Program-made: the position numbers and the translations under genes
Part shown: positions 25,404 through 33,925 of the stretch, piece after piece
How positions within the stretch are numbered: the stretch's first letter is position 1
How the letters are laid out: every line of letters starts with the position of its first letter
Assembly: GCA_902800025.1 (NCBI GenBank)
Contig: CADCDA010000005.1
Span: 41,120-105,119 of the forward strand
Length of the DNA: 64,000 nucleotides
From: an uncultured Erysipelotrichaceae bacterium
Lineage (GTDB): Bacteria; Bacillota_I; Bacilli_A; RFN20; CAG-826
Direction of reading: 5' to 3'
The notes under the pieces: generated by a model
What the model was told of the DNA's origin: nothing
The model's database searches: none
The model's input: only the letters and a program-made list of their open reading frames with translations

Positions 25404-26924
25404 ATGAAATTAAGACACTCATTAATTATTGGATGTTTAACAGCATTATTAGGTGTTGGTGCTTTTGTTTTTATACCATCTGCAAACCAGCCAAATGCCC
25501 AGAAAGCCGAAGCTAATAATACAACCGTGACCTTCTATGTTGCTGTTAATACCGCAGATATTGGTAGTAATAATATGACTTGTAATTTGAGACTCGGCGA
25601 TGGAGACTATACTGATTATCAAAATATGACCATGGTTGAAAAGGGAATTACTTATAGTGGTAAAAATGTTTATTCTTATACATTCACAGAAAAATATGGT
25701 GGCGCAGAATTCCATCTTCGTTATTTTGTTGGCGCTGTAGAGCACTATGTTCATGCTTCATATGGCGACTGGACAGCTGTTAGTACTTTTTCAGGAAAAC
25801 TATATACTTTTGAAAGCGGTGAGGGATCGTCTTGGGTATCATATTCTATCCCAACCAGATATAGTCTTGTTGGATCTGGTAGCGGTTGGGAAAATGATAT
25901 TGATCTAACTTCTAACGGTGATGGGACATATTCGACAATTAAAGATTTTGTGATTAATGAGCAATTTAAAATTAGACAAAACCATTGTTGGTATGGAGGC
26001 TGGGGATATAACAATGTTTCTGGCACCGGTTCAACTTACTTTGTCGATTCTGATGGTAAAACTGGAAACAACTTTAAATGCACTTTTGGTGGCAATTATA
26101 CAATCAAATTTAATCCGACCAATTCATCTTTTGTGATTACAGATAATACAAGCGAAACTTTTTCTTACATTTTAACAATGAAGGACGATTATTCCTGTGG
26201 ATATCTATATAATAGTGATTCAGACAAATATTCGGAATGGATTCCTGCTCCAGCATTTTCATCTTTAGGCGGTGGACAAGCTTATAATGTTAAAATCGAT
26301 TATAATAGTGATTACTATTATGGCTTATACAAAATTAGTGATAGGTATTTATCTTCATTTACTTATTTAATCGCCAAGAAAAGTGGTAACTATAGTGGAG
26401 CGTATGACAATCAATCTTGCACATTTACAGTGACCGATCCTCATAGTGTTTATATTTGTAACAATACAGCGACCCCTGTATATGTTACTGGCACATCAAC
26501 GTTATATAATGCTTTAGAGTTTATTTATGATTTAGTTGGCCATCGTGGAAACGCTTCATATGACAACCATAGTTTTGATTATTCTATCTGTGCAACTTCC
26601 GTGTCTGAAGCAGAAAGACTTATTAATGCTTACGATAATGTTATCGGCGCTGGCGCTCAAGCCATTTGCGAAATCTCATATTGCTATGTTTATAAGTTAA
26701 CCGGTGGTTATAACGAAACAAATAAAGAATATCGTACAATTTCTGATATGGTTGACGCATTAAGACTTATTGTTGAGAAGAATTCAAATAACGGATCCCC
26801 AGCAAATGCGTTAGTCAACAATACAAGTGGTTCAGATACAACAATGGTTGCTATTCTCTCTTCATTTACCGCATTAGTAACTGTTGGTGGATTCTTCTTC
26901 ATCCGCAAAAAGAAAGTAATGTAA
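25404..26924 (+). CDS. Membrane-anchored surface protein, second of three
   Basis: A 506-residue surface protein starting MKLRHSLIIGC, nearly the same signal peptide as the next gene. Beta-rich modules fill about residues 30-350. One resembles the N-domain of the first surface protein ('TTVTFYVAVNTADIGSNN...'), and a second starts 'RYSLVGSGSGWENDIDL', as in SusE/F- or pullulanase-type starch-binding domains. A helical part (about 370-470) and a C-terminal membrane helix with a basic tail (RKKKVM) follow; no LPXTG. ATG 25404 is preferred: GGAG stands seven bases before it and the signal peptide begins there. ATG 25398 is in frame but too close to that site. The function is inferred as surface glucan binding. 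Confidence 0.82.
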   Translation: MKLRHSLIIGCLTALLGVGAFVFIPSANQPNAQKAEANNTTVTFYVAVNTADIGSNNMTCNLRLGDGDYTDYQNMTMVEKGITYSGKNVYSYTFTEKYGGAEFHLRYFVGAVEHYVHASYGDWTAVSTFSGKLYTFESGEGSSWVSYSIPTRYSLVGSGSGWENDIDLTSNGDGTYSTIKDFVINEQFKIRQNHCWYGGWGYNNVSGTGSTYFVDSDGKTGNNFKCTFGGNYTIKFNPTNSSFVITDNTSETFSYILTMKDDYSCGYLYNSDSDKYSEWIPAPAFSSLGGGQAYNVKIDYNSDYYYGLYKISDRYLSSFTYLIAKKSGNYSGAYDNQSCTFTVTDPHSVYICNNTATPVYVTGTSTLYNALEFIYDLVGHRGNASYDNHSFDYSICATSVSEAERLINAYDNVIGAGAQAICEISYCYVYKLTGGYNETNKEYRTISDMVDALRLIVEKNSNNGSPANALVNNTSGSDTTMVAILSSFTALVTVGGFFFIRKKKVM

Positions 26925-26953
26925 TTTTGTACTGATTTTATCTGAAAAAAATT

Positions 26954-26983
26954 GAAGTGGTGAGACATCCACTTCTTTCATTT
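26954..26983 (+). terminator. Terminator after the second surface-protein gene
   Basis: A perfect seven-base stem GAAGTGG/CCACTTC with an eight-base loop, then TTTCATTT. Confidence 0.75.
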
Positions 26984-27029
26984 GTGGTAAACACTAATTA
27001 ACTATATCTTTGATATAGATTTTTTCTGG

Positions 27030-27058
27030 TTGCCTTTATATTTATAAACAAATATAAT
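27030..27058 (+). promoter_or_regulatory. Promoter of the third surface-protein gene (duplicated unit)
   Basis: TTGCCT (27030-27035), a 17-base spacer and TATAAT (27053-27058), closely similar to 25247-25275. The leader from about 27065 to 27244 is roughly 180 bases and keeps blocks in common with the previous gene: TTTTTTGAAA, TGATTTCAG, AAAGTGACAA/AAAGCGACAA and a TATTTAAT/CATTTAAT block. No other gene is seen in this stretch. Confidence 0.75.
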
Positions 27059-27244
27059 GTCTCCAATATTATTTTTTGAAAATCCGTTGGTGATTTCAGA
27101 AAAGAATATACAAGAAACAAAGTGACAACAAAGAACAAGCGATTGAAACTTGCTACTATTGCCACATTTAATAACCTTTCAGTTTCTTGTTATATCTAGG
27201 AGATGAACTTAGACGTTGGTTATTTGTTAAGTTCAAGTGTAATT

Positions 27245-28399
27245 ATGAAAGTTAGACATTCATTAATTATTGGTTGTATGACAGCGTTATTGGGTGTTGG
27301 CGCTTTTGTTGGCGCTGGCACTAGTAGAGAAGTTAGAGTTGAAAAGGCTGAGGCTGCTACCTCAAATAGAGAAATTACTTTAATAAACGATACTTACTGG
27401 TGGTATACAAACGAAGATGCCATTAAAGTTCATGTTTGGGATGGTGGAGCAACTGATTCAACTATAAATATGGAAATGGTTGCTAATTCAGCAAGACGTA
27501 AATGGACAGCGACAGTTAATGTTAGCGACACATCAATGATTGAATTTATTAGATGTAGCGAAGATTATACAACAGATTGGAATTGGAGCAGCAAAACAAC
27601 AATCAGTGATTGTGATTATTTCACTTTAAACAATGATGCTCCTGGCGGATATGATGGTGCTTCAATTACTCGTTCATATTCTAATGGAACTTACTTAAGA
27701 GGAACATTCCAAGATCCAGAATTTACTGATTATGGGCAAAAAAGAATGAGTGCTTCTGATAAAGATGGCTATTCTGTTATGCTTAAAGATTTTACAATTA
27801 CAAAAGCCACGCGTTTTAAGGTTGTTTATTACACTGACGGCGTTATGGAATGGGGTGGCAATATATCCGGACACTTATCTGATGACGATGCTAATTATCC
27901 GTTATATGAGTTCAGCGGTTCTGATGGATATTTAACAGCTAGTGGCACATATGATTTATATGTTAATACAACATCAAACGATTATTATGTTGTTTCCCCA
28001 ACAGGAAGATATGCTACAAAATTCTTAGAAGAGATTGTTTGCCCAGGCGAAGTTTACAGTGGCGGTAGTGAGAAGTGGGATCTAATGTCTGGATTATTCA
28101 CCTCTTCACTAAATAGTGGAGCAAGAGGAAAATTTACTTCTGCTTCTGCAAATATGAGCGGAACGATTGTTGAACAAGCAGTTGCTAGATATGATGCTGT
28201 TGTTAGACACTACGGCGCCAGTACATATGCAAATTATATGAGCAGAACAATTAGTCCTGCTCCAAGTGGCTCAATCGCTGTTGGACAATTATCAAACGAC
28301 ATGGCTAATAGTGGTTATTTTGCCGCAATTGCTTCTGCGTTTGTTGCGTTAATTGCAGCAGCAGGATTCGTTATTATTAAGAAAAAGAAATCAATCTAG
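27245..28399 (+). CDS. Membrane-anchored surface protein, third of three
   Basis: A 384-residue surface protein beginning MKVRHSLIIGC, paralogous in its signal peptide to the preceding gene. After the signal, two small beta-rich modules are seen (about residues 37-115, with 'TYWWYTNEDAIKVHVWDGG', and about 120-245). The helical module (about 255-345) has 'FLEEIVCPG', 'EKWDLMSGLF' and 'YDAVVRHYGASTYANYM', the last clearly related to 'YHYIVYKYGTAEFNDF' of the first protein. A C-terminal membrane helix and KKKKSI tail follow; no LPXTG. An in-frame ATG at 27203 touches an AGGAG site with no spacing, so I prefer 27245, where the signal peptide starts, although no ribosome binding site stands before it. 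Confidence 0.8.
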   Translation: MKVRHSLIIGCMTALLGVGAFVGAGTSREVRVEKAEAATSNREITLINDTYWWYTNEDAIKVHVWDGGATDSTINMEMVANSARRKWTATVNVSDTSMIEFIRCSEDYTTDWNWSSKTTISDCDYFTLNNDAPGGYDGASITRSYSNGTYLRGTFQDPEFTDYGQKRMSASDKDGYSVMLKDFTITKATRFKVVYYTDGVMEWGGNISGHLSDDDANYPLYEFSGSDGYLTASGTYDLYVNTTSNDYYVVSPTGRYATKFLEEIVCPGEVYSGGSEKWDLMSGLFTSSLNSGARGKFTSASANMSGTIVEQAVARYDAVVRHYGASTYANYMSRTISPAPSGSIAVGQLSNDMANSGYFAAIASAFVALIAAAGFVIIKKKKSI

Positions 28400-28417
28400 T
28401 TAATAAAAAAAGATATA

Positions 28418-28444
28418 GAGGGCTGAAAAGTCCTCTTTTCTTTT
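28418..28444 (+). terminator. Terminator after the third surface-protein gene
   Basis: Stem GAGGGCT/AGTCCTC (one G-U pair) closing a GAAA loop, then TTTTCTTTT. Confidence 0.85.
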
Positions 28445-28534
28445 GGGAAATTCCCATATAAGTAAGTTGGTTATTGAAAATAAAAAATCTTTGATTTATT
28501 ATTTGAGTGTTAATACACAAAGGAAATATTTCTT

Positions 28535-29965
28535 ATGAAAAAACATTTAGGTATTCTTCTTGCCGTTTCATCCTTACCAGGAAATCATGGAATCGGTGAT
28601 TTTGGTGATTCTTGCTACAAATTAATTGATTGGTTAGCGGATAATGGATATGAATATTGGCAAACCCTTCCTCTTAATCCAGTTGGACCAGGTTATTCAC
28701 CATATATGTCTACATCAAGCAATGCTTTAGAATATCGTTATATATCTTTAGATATGGTGTCTAAGATGGGACTTATTCCTAAAGTAGCGCCCCATAATCC
28801 AGACACTACTCATGTTGATTATTATGATGTTGGGGAATTCAAAAGAAGAGAGCTTTATCTTGCCTATAGAAAGTTTATTAAGAATCATAAGGAAACATTA
28901 CATAAATTTAAAACTCAAAATCCTTGGGTTAATACATACGCGACTTTTGAAGTCTTTAAATCATTAAATGATAATAAGCAGTGGAATGAATGGGATGAAA
29001 GATTCCTTAATTATTTCAATCACCATAATAAGCCACCAAGAACATTTAAGACTGAAATTAACTTTGTTATCTTCCTTCAATATTTAGCGCTTAAGCAGTG
29101 GAAGAGAGTTTTACGTTACGCGAAAAAGAAAAATATTAAGATTATTTGTGATATGCCATTCTATGTTGGTTTTGATGGAGTGGAATGTTGGCTACATAGA
29201 GACCAATTCCAAATCGGACCAGATAACAAGTTATTTGAAGTTGGTGGAGTTGGACCAGATGCTTTCTCTGATGTTGGACAATTATGGGGTTCACCGATAT
29301 ATAACTTTGAAAGAATGAAGAAAGATAACTATAAGTTATTAATTGATAGAGTTGGCTATTTAGCATCTTTATGTGATTATTTACGTATTGATCACTTTAG
29401 AGCGTTTGATACATATTATGTGATTCCAGCAGGTGAAGAAACCGCTCGTAATGGCGAATGGAAGATTGGACCAAGAGATGAATTCTTTAACGAATTATAT
29501 AAAAGATATCCAAATATCAATTTGATCGCTGAAGATTTAGGCGATTTAAGACCTGAAGTTCTTGAATTAAGAGATCAATTCAATTTACCAGGAATGTTTA
29601 TTTGTGAATTCACAATCTTTGATTTGAAACAAGAGTCCACAGAAAGACAATTAGTGTATCCAGGTACGCACGATAATGAAACTTTATATGGATGGTATCT
29701 GAATTTAAACGATGACCAAAGATGGTTTATCGCTAATAGATTAAATACTACCTATGACGATGGTTTATATGATAAAATCGTTGAATATATTTATAAGATT
29801 CCAAGTTTAATGACTATTTTCCAATTACAAGATGTCCTTAAACTTGATAACAGTGGCCGTATGAATTGGCCAGGTACAGTCGGTGATCCAAACTGGACAT
29901 GGAAACTTAAAGACTTCTCCTTCACTAAAGAAGTTAAGTATCCAAAGAAAGAATGGGTTGAATAG
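28535..29965 (+). CDS. malQ: 4-alpha-glucanotransferase (amylomaltase)
   Basis: A 476-residue cytoplasmic GH77 enzyme that transfers glucan chains between maltodextrins, releasing glucose and making longer chains for phosphorylase. The protein begins with 'GILLAVSSLPGNHGIGDFG', a hallmark of MalQ, and has 'LRIDHFRAFDTYY' (nucleophile Asp region), 'IAEDLGDLRPEV' (acid Glu) and 'YPGTHDNETLYGW' (third acidic residue). Its length is typical. AAAGGA lies before the ATG, and a lipoprotein gene follows after an AGGAGG site. It links import of maltodextrins with GlgP at 35792. Confidence 0.96.
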   Translation: MKKHLGILLAVSSLPGNHGIGDFGDSCYKLIDWLADNGYEYWQTLPLNPVGPGYSPYMSTSSNALEYRYISLDMVSKMGLIPKVAPHNPDTTHVDYYDVGEFKRRELYLAYRKFIKNHKETLHKFKTQNPWVNTYATFEVFKSLNDNKQWNEWDERFLNYFNHHNKPPRTFKTEINFVIFLQYLALKQWKRVLRYAKKKNIKIICDMPFYVGFDGVECWLHRDQFQIGPDNKLFEVGGVGPDAFSDVGQLWGSPIYNFERMKKDNYKLLIDRVGYLASLCDYLRIDHFRAFDTYYVIPAGEETARNGEWKIGPRDEFFNELYKRYPNINLIAEDLGDLRPEVLELRDQFNLPGMFICEFTIFDLKQESTERQLVYPGTHDNETLYGWYLNLNDDQRWFIANRLNTTYDDGLYDKIVEYIYKIPSLMTIFQLQDVLKLDNSGRMNWPGTVGDPNWTWKLKDFSFTKEVKYPKKEWVE

Positions 29966-29976
29966 GAGGGGTATAA

Positions 29977-30738
29977 ATGAAATTAACGAAAAAAGCCTTA
30001 CTATTGACATCAATGATTCCTTTACTTGCTAGTTGTTCAACTAGCTCTATTGCGGGAACATATTATTTCCAAATGGGAAAAGAACAAGGAACCCATTTTG
30101 GAGTGTATTTATATTTAACCGATGAAGCATATATCCCAGAAGAAGGGGAAGATATCGGAGATGAAAGCTTCAAGAAATTTATTTTTGATGCGAGTTTCCA
30201 ATTCCCAACTGAAGAAGAAGGAAGTGCTTCTGAAGCTATCGAAAATATTTTGAAATATTTCCCTAACGGTATTCCTGGGTATTATCGCTTAACCGATGAG
30301 AAGAATCCGAAGGGCGAACAAAGAATTAAAGTTGGTATTAATTACCATGATGTTTATGATACATTTAAACAAGTGTACAAAGACACTGCTGGAGAAGATT
30401 TTCCAGTAGATGAAGAAACATTAGAAACTTTAAATAACTCCGCGATTATTCAATCTCTTCTATATACGACATATAAAGATAGCACAGTGAATATGTATAT
30501 TCCTGTGAGTTTTGATGATGTCTATTACCAATTATATTGGTACGGAAAAGATATCAAAATCAATATTGAACAATTTGATATCAGTATTGTGGATGTCACT
30601 CCACATGATTTGGGAACTCATCCAAAGGCGGAAGAAATTGAAGCAATTAATAAGACTTTTGAAACCGAACATCAAGGATGCTTGATTTCTACTTTTAGAG
30701 ATTTTAACCAAGTCAAAATGGGACTTATCAAGAAATAA
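29977..30738 (+). CDS. Lipoprotein preceding the ABC exporter-like genes
   Basis: A 253-residue lipoprotein (LASC, Cys20), not recognised. The mature part is beta-strand and acid rich, beginning 'SIAGTYYFQMGKEQGTHFG', without Pro-rich linkers. It has an AGGAGG site and follows malQ by 11 bases; the ABC ATPase gene begins directly after its TAA stop (TAAATG). Such lipoproteins are often partners of ABC-2-like systems. A specific role cannot be assigned. Confidence 0.72.
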   Translation: MKLTKKALLLTSMIPLLASCSTSSIAGTYYFQMGKEQGTHFGVYLYLTDEAYIPEEGEDIGDESFKKFIFDASFQFPTEEEGSASEAIENILKYFPNGIPGYYRLTDEKNPKGEQRIKVGINYHDVYDTFKQVYKDTAGEDFPVDEETLETLNNSAIIQSLLYTTYKDSTVNMYIPVSFDDVYYQLYWYGKDIKINIEQFDISIVDVTPHDLGTHPKAEEIEAINKTFETEHQGCLISTFRDFNQVKMGLIKK

Positions 30739-31707
30739 ATGGAAGACAATAGAGAAGTAATTATTAACGTTGAACATTTAACCAAGGACTATGGATATGG
30801 TCGTGGTGTTTTCGATGTCTCTATTAAAGTTCATAAAGGTGAATGTTATGGCTATTTAGGCCCTAATGGAGCAGGAAAATCCACAACGATAAGACATATC
30901 ATGGGCTTTTCAAAAACTTCCGTAGGAAAGGTCCAAATCTTTGGCGTTGATTCATTTGGTAACACTGATAAGATTCTTTCTCGAGTTGGTTATTTACCAG
31001 GCGAACCCGCAATCCCAGCCGGACTAGACGGATGGGGTTTCATCCATATGATGGAAGGGATGAGAGGGGAAGCTAATGAAGAAAGACTCAAATATCTTTT
31101 AGATTTATTTAAGTTTGATCCAGGTATGCCGGTTAAACAAATGTCTTTGGGCGAAAAAAGAAAGCTCGCCGTTGTGGCAGCCTTTATGAATGACCCAGAT
31201 GTTTTGATATTAGATGAACCCACTAGTGGACTTGATCCAGTGATGCAGAAAGTCTTTATTAAATTCGTCATCGACGAAAAGAAAAGAGGAAAGACGATTT
31301 TATTAAGTAGTCATATCTTCTCTGAAGTCGATGCGACATGCGATACGATTTCAATTATTAAAGACGGACATCACGTTTCAACATTTAACGCGAATGAATT
31401 AAAGAAATCACAAGATAAGACATTTGAATTATTCTTTATGAATAAAGAAGAACTTCATAATTATCTTGATAATTTAAATAAGTTTGAAGTTCTCGCTTCT
31501 AGCGATGATTTATTAATCGCTGTGATTAAATTCCCACACGATAAACATAACGAGTTTTTCCAAACCCTTAAGGGTGTAAAGATTACAAAGTTTGAAGAGA
31601 AACCATTCACCCTTCAAGACTACTTTATGTCTTTCTATAAAGAAGAGAGAGATTTTGGTGGTCTAGAAGGTGTTAAAGGAAACACTAAGGAAGGATTAAA
31701 GAAGTAA
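30739..31707 (+). CDS. ABC transporter ATPase (first of two)
   Basis: A 322-residue ATPase of the type that pairs with ABC-2-like membrane proteins. Walker A GPNGAGKST (about residues 40-48), signature MSLGEKRK, Walker B VLILDEPTSGLDP and switch SSHIFSEVD are present, and a C-terminal extension of about 100 residues follows. It starts immediately after the lipoprotein stop. No ribosome binding site is obvious, so coupling is likely. Substrate unknown; drugs, lipids or peptides are usual for this class. Confidence 0.87.
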   Translation: MEDNREVIINVEHLTKDYGYGRGVFDVSIKVHKGECYGYLGPNGAGKSTTIRHIMGFSKTSVGKVQIFGVDSFGNTDKILSRVGYLPGEPAIPAGLDGWGFIHMMEGMRGEANEERLKYLLDLFKFDPGMPVKQMSLGEKRKLAVVAAFMNDPDVLILDEPTSGLDPVMQKVFIKFVIDEKKRGKTILLSSHIFSEVDATCDTISIIKDGHHVSTFNANELKKSQDKTFELFFMNKEELHNYLDNLNKFEVLASSDDLLIAVIKFPHDKHNEFFQTLKGVKITKFEEKPFTLQDYFMSFYKEERDFGGLEGVKGNTKEGLKK

Positions 31708-31708
31708 T

Positions 31709-32818
31709 ATGGCAAGTAATCATAAAACTTATTTCTATTACCTCCTTGGTGAAGATAATAACACTTGGGTGGTTAAAGAAAGTGAAACACCATTTGAAGA
31801 ATATAAAGAAGAATCTTTAGTAAAAGAAGAGGACAAAAAAGCTTTAGAGGAATATATGGAGCATCCATATAAACCAAAAAAGAGCGAGGAACCTACAACT
31901 TTACAAAAAACTAAAGACGGCAAAGAGATTATTATTTCCGTTAAAGGATTAACGAAAGATTATGGCAAAGGTCGTGGTATCTTTGATATTTCTTTTGATG
32001 TTTATAAAGGCTCGGTATTTGGCTATTGCGGTACGAATGGTAGTGGTAAAACAACAACATTAAGAAATATTATGGGCTTTATTAAGCCTGATAAAGGAAC
32101 AGTGACTGTTAAAGGATTAGATTCTTGGAAATATGCCTCTGAAATCAAAAAATATATCGGCTATCTTCCAGGAGAAATCGCCTTCCCTCAAGTTGAAAAC
32201 GGCACACAGTTCTTAAAGATTCAAGCTGAAAGTATCGGTCTTACCGATATGAGTAAGGCAGAGAGCTATATTAACGCGCTTCAGCTCGACCCAACCGCGA
32301 ATATGAGAAGAATGTCAAAAGGAATGAAACAAAAGACTGCTTTAGTCGCTGCCTTTATGCATTCTCCTGAAATTATTATCTTAGATGAACCAACAACCGG
32401 ATTAGACCCATTAATGAGAGATGTCTTCGTCCATATGATCAAAGTGGAAAAGGCTCGAGGAGCAACCATCATCATGTCTAACCATATGTTTGATGAACTA
32501 GAAGAAACATGTGATTATGTTGGATTTATTAAAGATGGACATCTTATAGATGTCGTCAATATGGAGGAATTAAGAAATCTTCCATATCGAGATTATAAGA
32601 TAGTGTTTGAACACAAAGAAGATTATGAGAACTTAGACTTACGTAATGTCAATGTGTTAAGTAAAGATGATTACGAACATTCGATATTAGTAAGAGTCGA
32701 CTTAAAAGATACGAATAAGCTCATCACAAATTTGAATAAATACCCAATCAAATCAGTTACTGAAAAGAAACACACATTAGAAGAATTCTTTGTTAAAGAT
32801 ATAGGAGGAGAAGAATGA
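31709..32818 (+). CDS. ABC transporter ATPase (second of two) with charged N-terminal extension
   Basis: A 369-residue ATPase paralogous to the preceding one: both contain 'VKGLTKDYGKGRGIFDIS' or a close variant. An extra N-terminal segment of about 72 residues, rich in Glu and Lys, comes first. Walker A GTNGSGKTT, signature MSKGMKQK, Walker B IIILDEPTTGLDP and switch SNHMFDELE are present. Its TGA overlaps the permease start (ATGA). Two different ATPases and one permease suggest a heterodimeric motor. Confidence 0.87.
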   Translation: MASNHKTYFYYLLGEDNNTWVVKESETPFEEYKEESLVKEEDKKALEEYMEHPYKPKKSEEPTTLQKTKDGKEIIISVKGLTKDYGKGRGIFDISFDVYKGSVFGYCGTNGSGKTTTLRNIMGFIKPDKGTVTVKGLDSWKYASEIKKYIGYLPGEIAFPQVENGTQFLKIQAESIGLTDMSKAESYINALQLDPTANMRRMSKGMKQKTALVAAFMHSPEIIILDEPTTGLDPLMRDVFVHMIKVEKARGATIIMSNHMFDELEETCDYVGFIKDGHLIDVVNMEELRNLPYRDYKIVFEHKEDYENLDLRNVNVLSKDDYEHSILVRVDLKDTNKLITNLNKYPIKSVTEKKHTLEEFFVKDIGGEE

Positions 32819-33789
32819 TGGAAAATAGAAAACAATTTATCTCAAAACCATTATTTAAACAGTCAATGAAATCCTTATTAGGATTATGGATTGCCTTGAT
32901 GGTTGGATCCGCTTTTATCTTTATTGCCATTAACTTAGCGATTGGTTCAAAAAACTTATTCACTAATATCGATATGGATAGTGTTACCGCTTATGTTAAG
33001 GAAGAAAATTTAAGCTGGCTTAAGATTTTAGGATTATTAGAAAAGATGGGATTCTCATTAAGCAGAATTCAAATCATGTCTCAAATCGACTTAAATAGTA
33101 TTCTTAACGAATTAGTGTATAAGATCGCTGGCGTGTTATTACCAATGATTTATGTGATGATTGCCGCGAATAAACTAATTGCCGCTCAGGTGAGCGATGG
33201 ATCAATGGCGTATGTTTTATCGACTCCAACGAATAGAAAGACCGTTATTAGAACTCAATATGTCTTCTTATTATTTACAATTACAATTATGTATTTAGCA
33301 ATTACTGTTGCTGCGACTGCTTCTGAAGGTATCAGCTTTGCAGTAGCAAAAGCAGGTAATCCAGAATTAAGTGGTAGTTGGAACCCAACTACAACATTAC
33401 TTTTCTGTCTCGGTTCTTATTTAGCGATTTTTGCATTAAGTGGAATTTGCTTTGGAGCTTCTTGCTTCTTTAATAAATCCAGTAATTCCATCGCTGTTGG
33501 TGGAGGAGCATGTATTATTAGCTTCCTTTGCTGTATTTTAGGCTTATTTGGTAATGAAGTATTCGTCGCTGTCGGTATTGGTGTTAAGGCGATGTCTTTC
33601 TTCAATTATTTATCAATCTTCACTCTAGTGGATAATAGTTCAATGTCTTCCTTTGCTAAAGCATTAGCAGGATATGACGCCACGATTAGCTTCACCTGGA
33701 TTTGGAAGTTAGCTATTCTTATCGCTATCGGAGTTGTCTTTGCGATGATCGGCGGTAGGAAGTTTGTTAAGAAAGACTTACCATTATAA
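32815..33789 (+). CDS. ABC-2-like transporter membrane protein
   Basis: A 324-residue permease with about six membrane helices and a large loop after the first (about residues 45-95). The segment 'IAAQVSDGSMAYVLSTPTNRKTVIRTQYVFLL' is the typical ABC-2 'early helix' region. GGAGGAGAAG stands before the overlapping ATGATG, and either ATG could be used. Together with the two ATPases it forms an exporter-like unit of unknown substrate between malQ and glgB. A terminator follows. Confidence 0.83.
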   Translation: MMENRKQFISKPLFKQSMKSLLGLWIALMVGSAFIFIAINLAIGSKNLFTNIDMDSVTAYVKEENLSWLKILGLLEKMGFSLSRIQIMSQIDLNSILNELVYKIAGVLLPMIYVMIAANKLIAAQVSDGSMAYVLSTPTNRKTVIRTQYVFLLFTITIMYLAITVAATASEGISFAVAKAGNPELSGSWNPTTTLLFCLGSYLAIFALSGICFGASCFFNKSSNSIAVGGGACIISFLCCILGLFGNEVFVAVGIGVKAMSFFNYLSIFTLVDNSSMSSFAKALAGYDATISFTWIWKLAILIAIGVVFAMIGGRKFVKKDLPL

Positions 33790-33810
33790 TCTATAGAATA
33801 ATATAAAGGT

Positions 33811-33840
33811 CCGTTTCTTATGAAACGGTCTTTTATTTTT
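33811..33840 (+). terminator. Terminator of the malQ-ABC unit
   Basis: A perfect seven-base stem CCGTTTC/GAAACGG with a TTAT loop, then TCTTTTATTTTT. Confidence 0.88.
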
Positions 33841-33887
33841 CTCTATATTTAGAAAATGACTTTTTTGATTATTTATTGCATTAGGTA

Positions 33888-33917
33888 TTCACATATAATT
33901 TGTCATTATTGTATAAT
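33888..33917 (+). promoter_or_regulatory. glgB-glgP promoter with almost no leader
   Basis: TTCACA (33888-33893), an 18-base spacer and a consensus TATAAT (33912-33917). The ATG follows eight bases after the -10 box, so the leader is zero to two bases. No Shine-Dalgarno stands before glgB. Confidence 0.65.
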
Positions 33918-33925
33918 GACTACGT

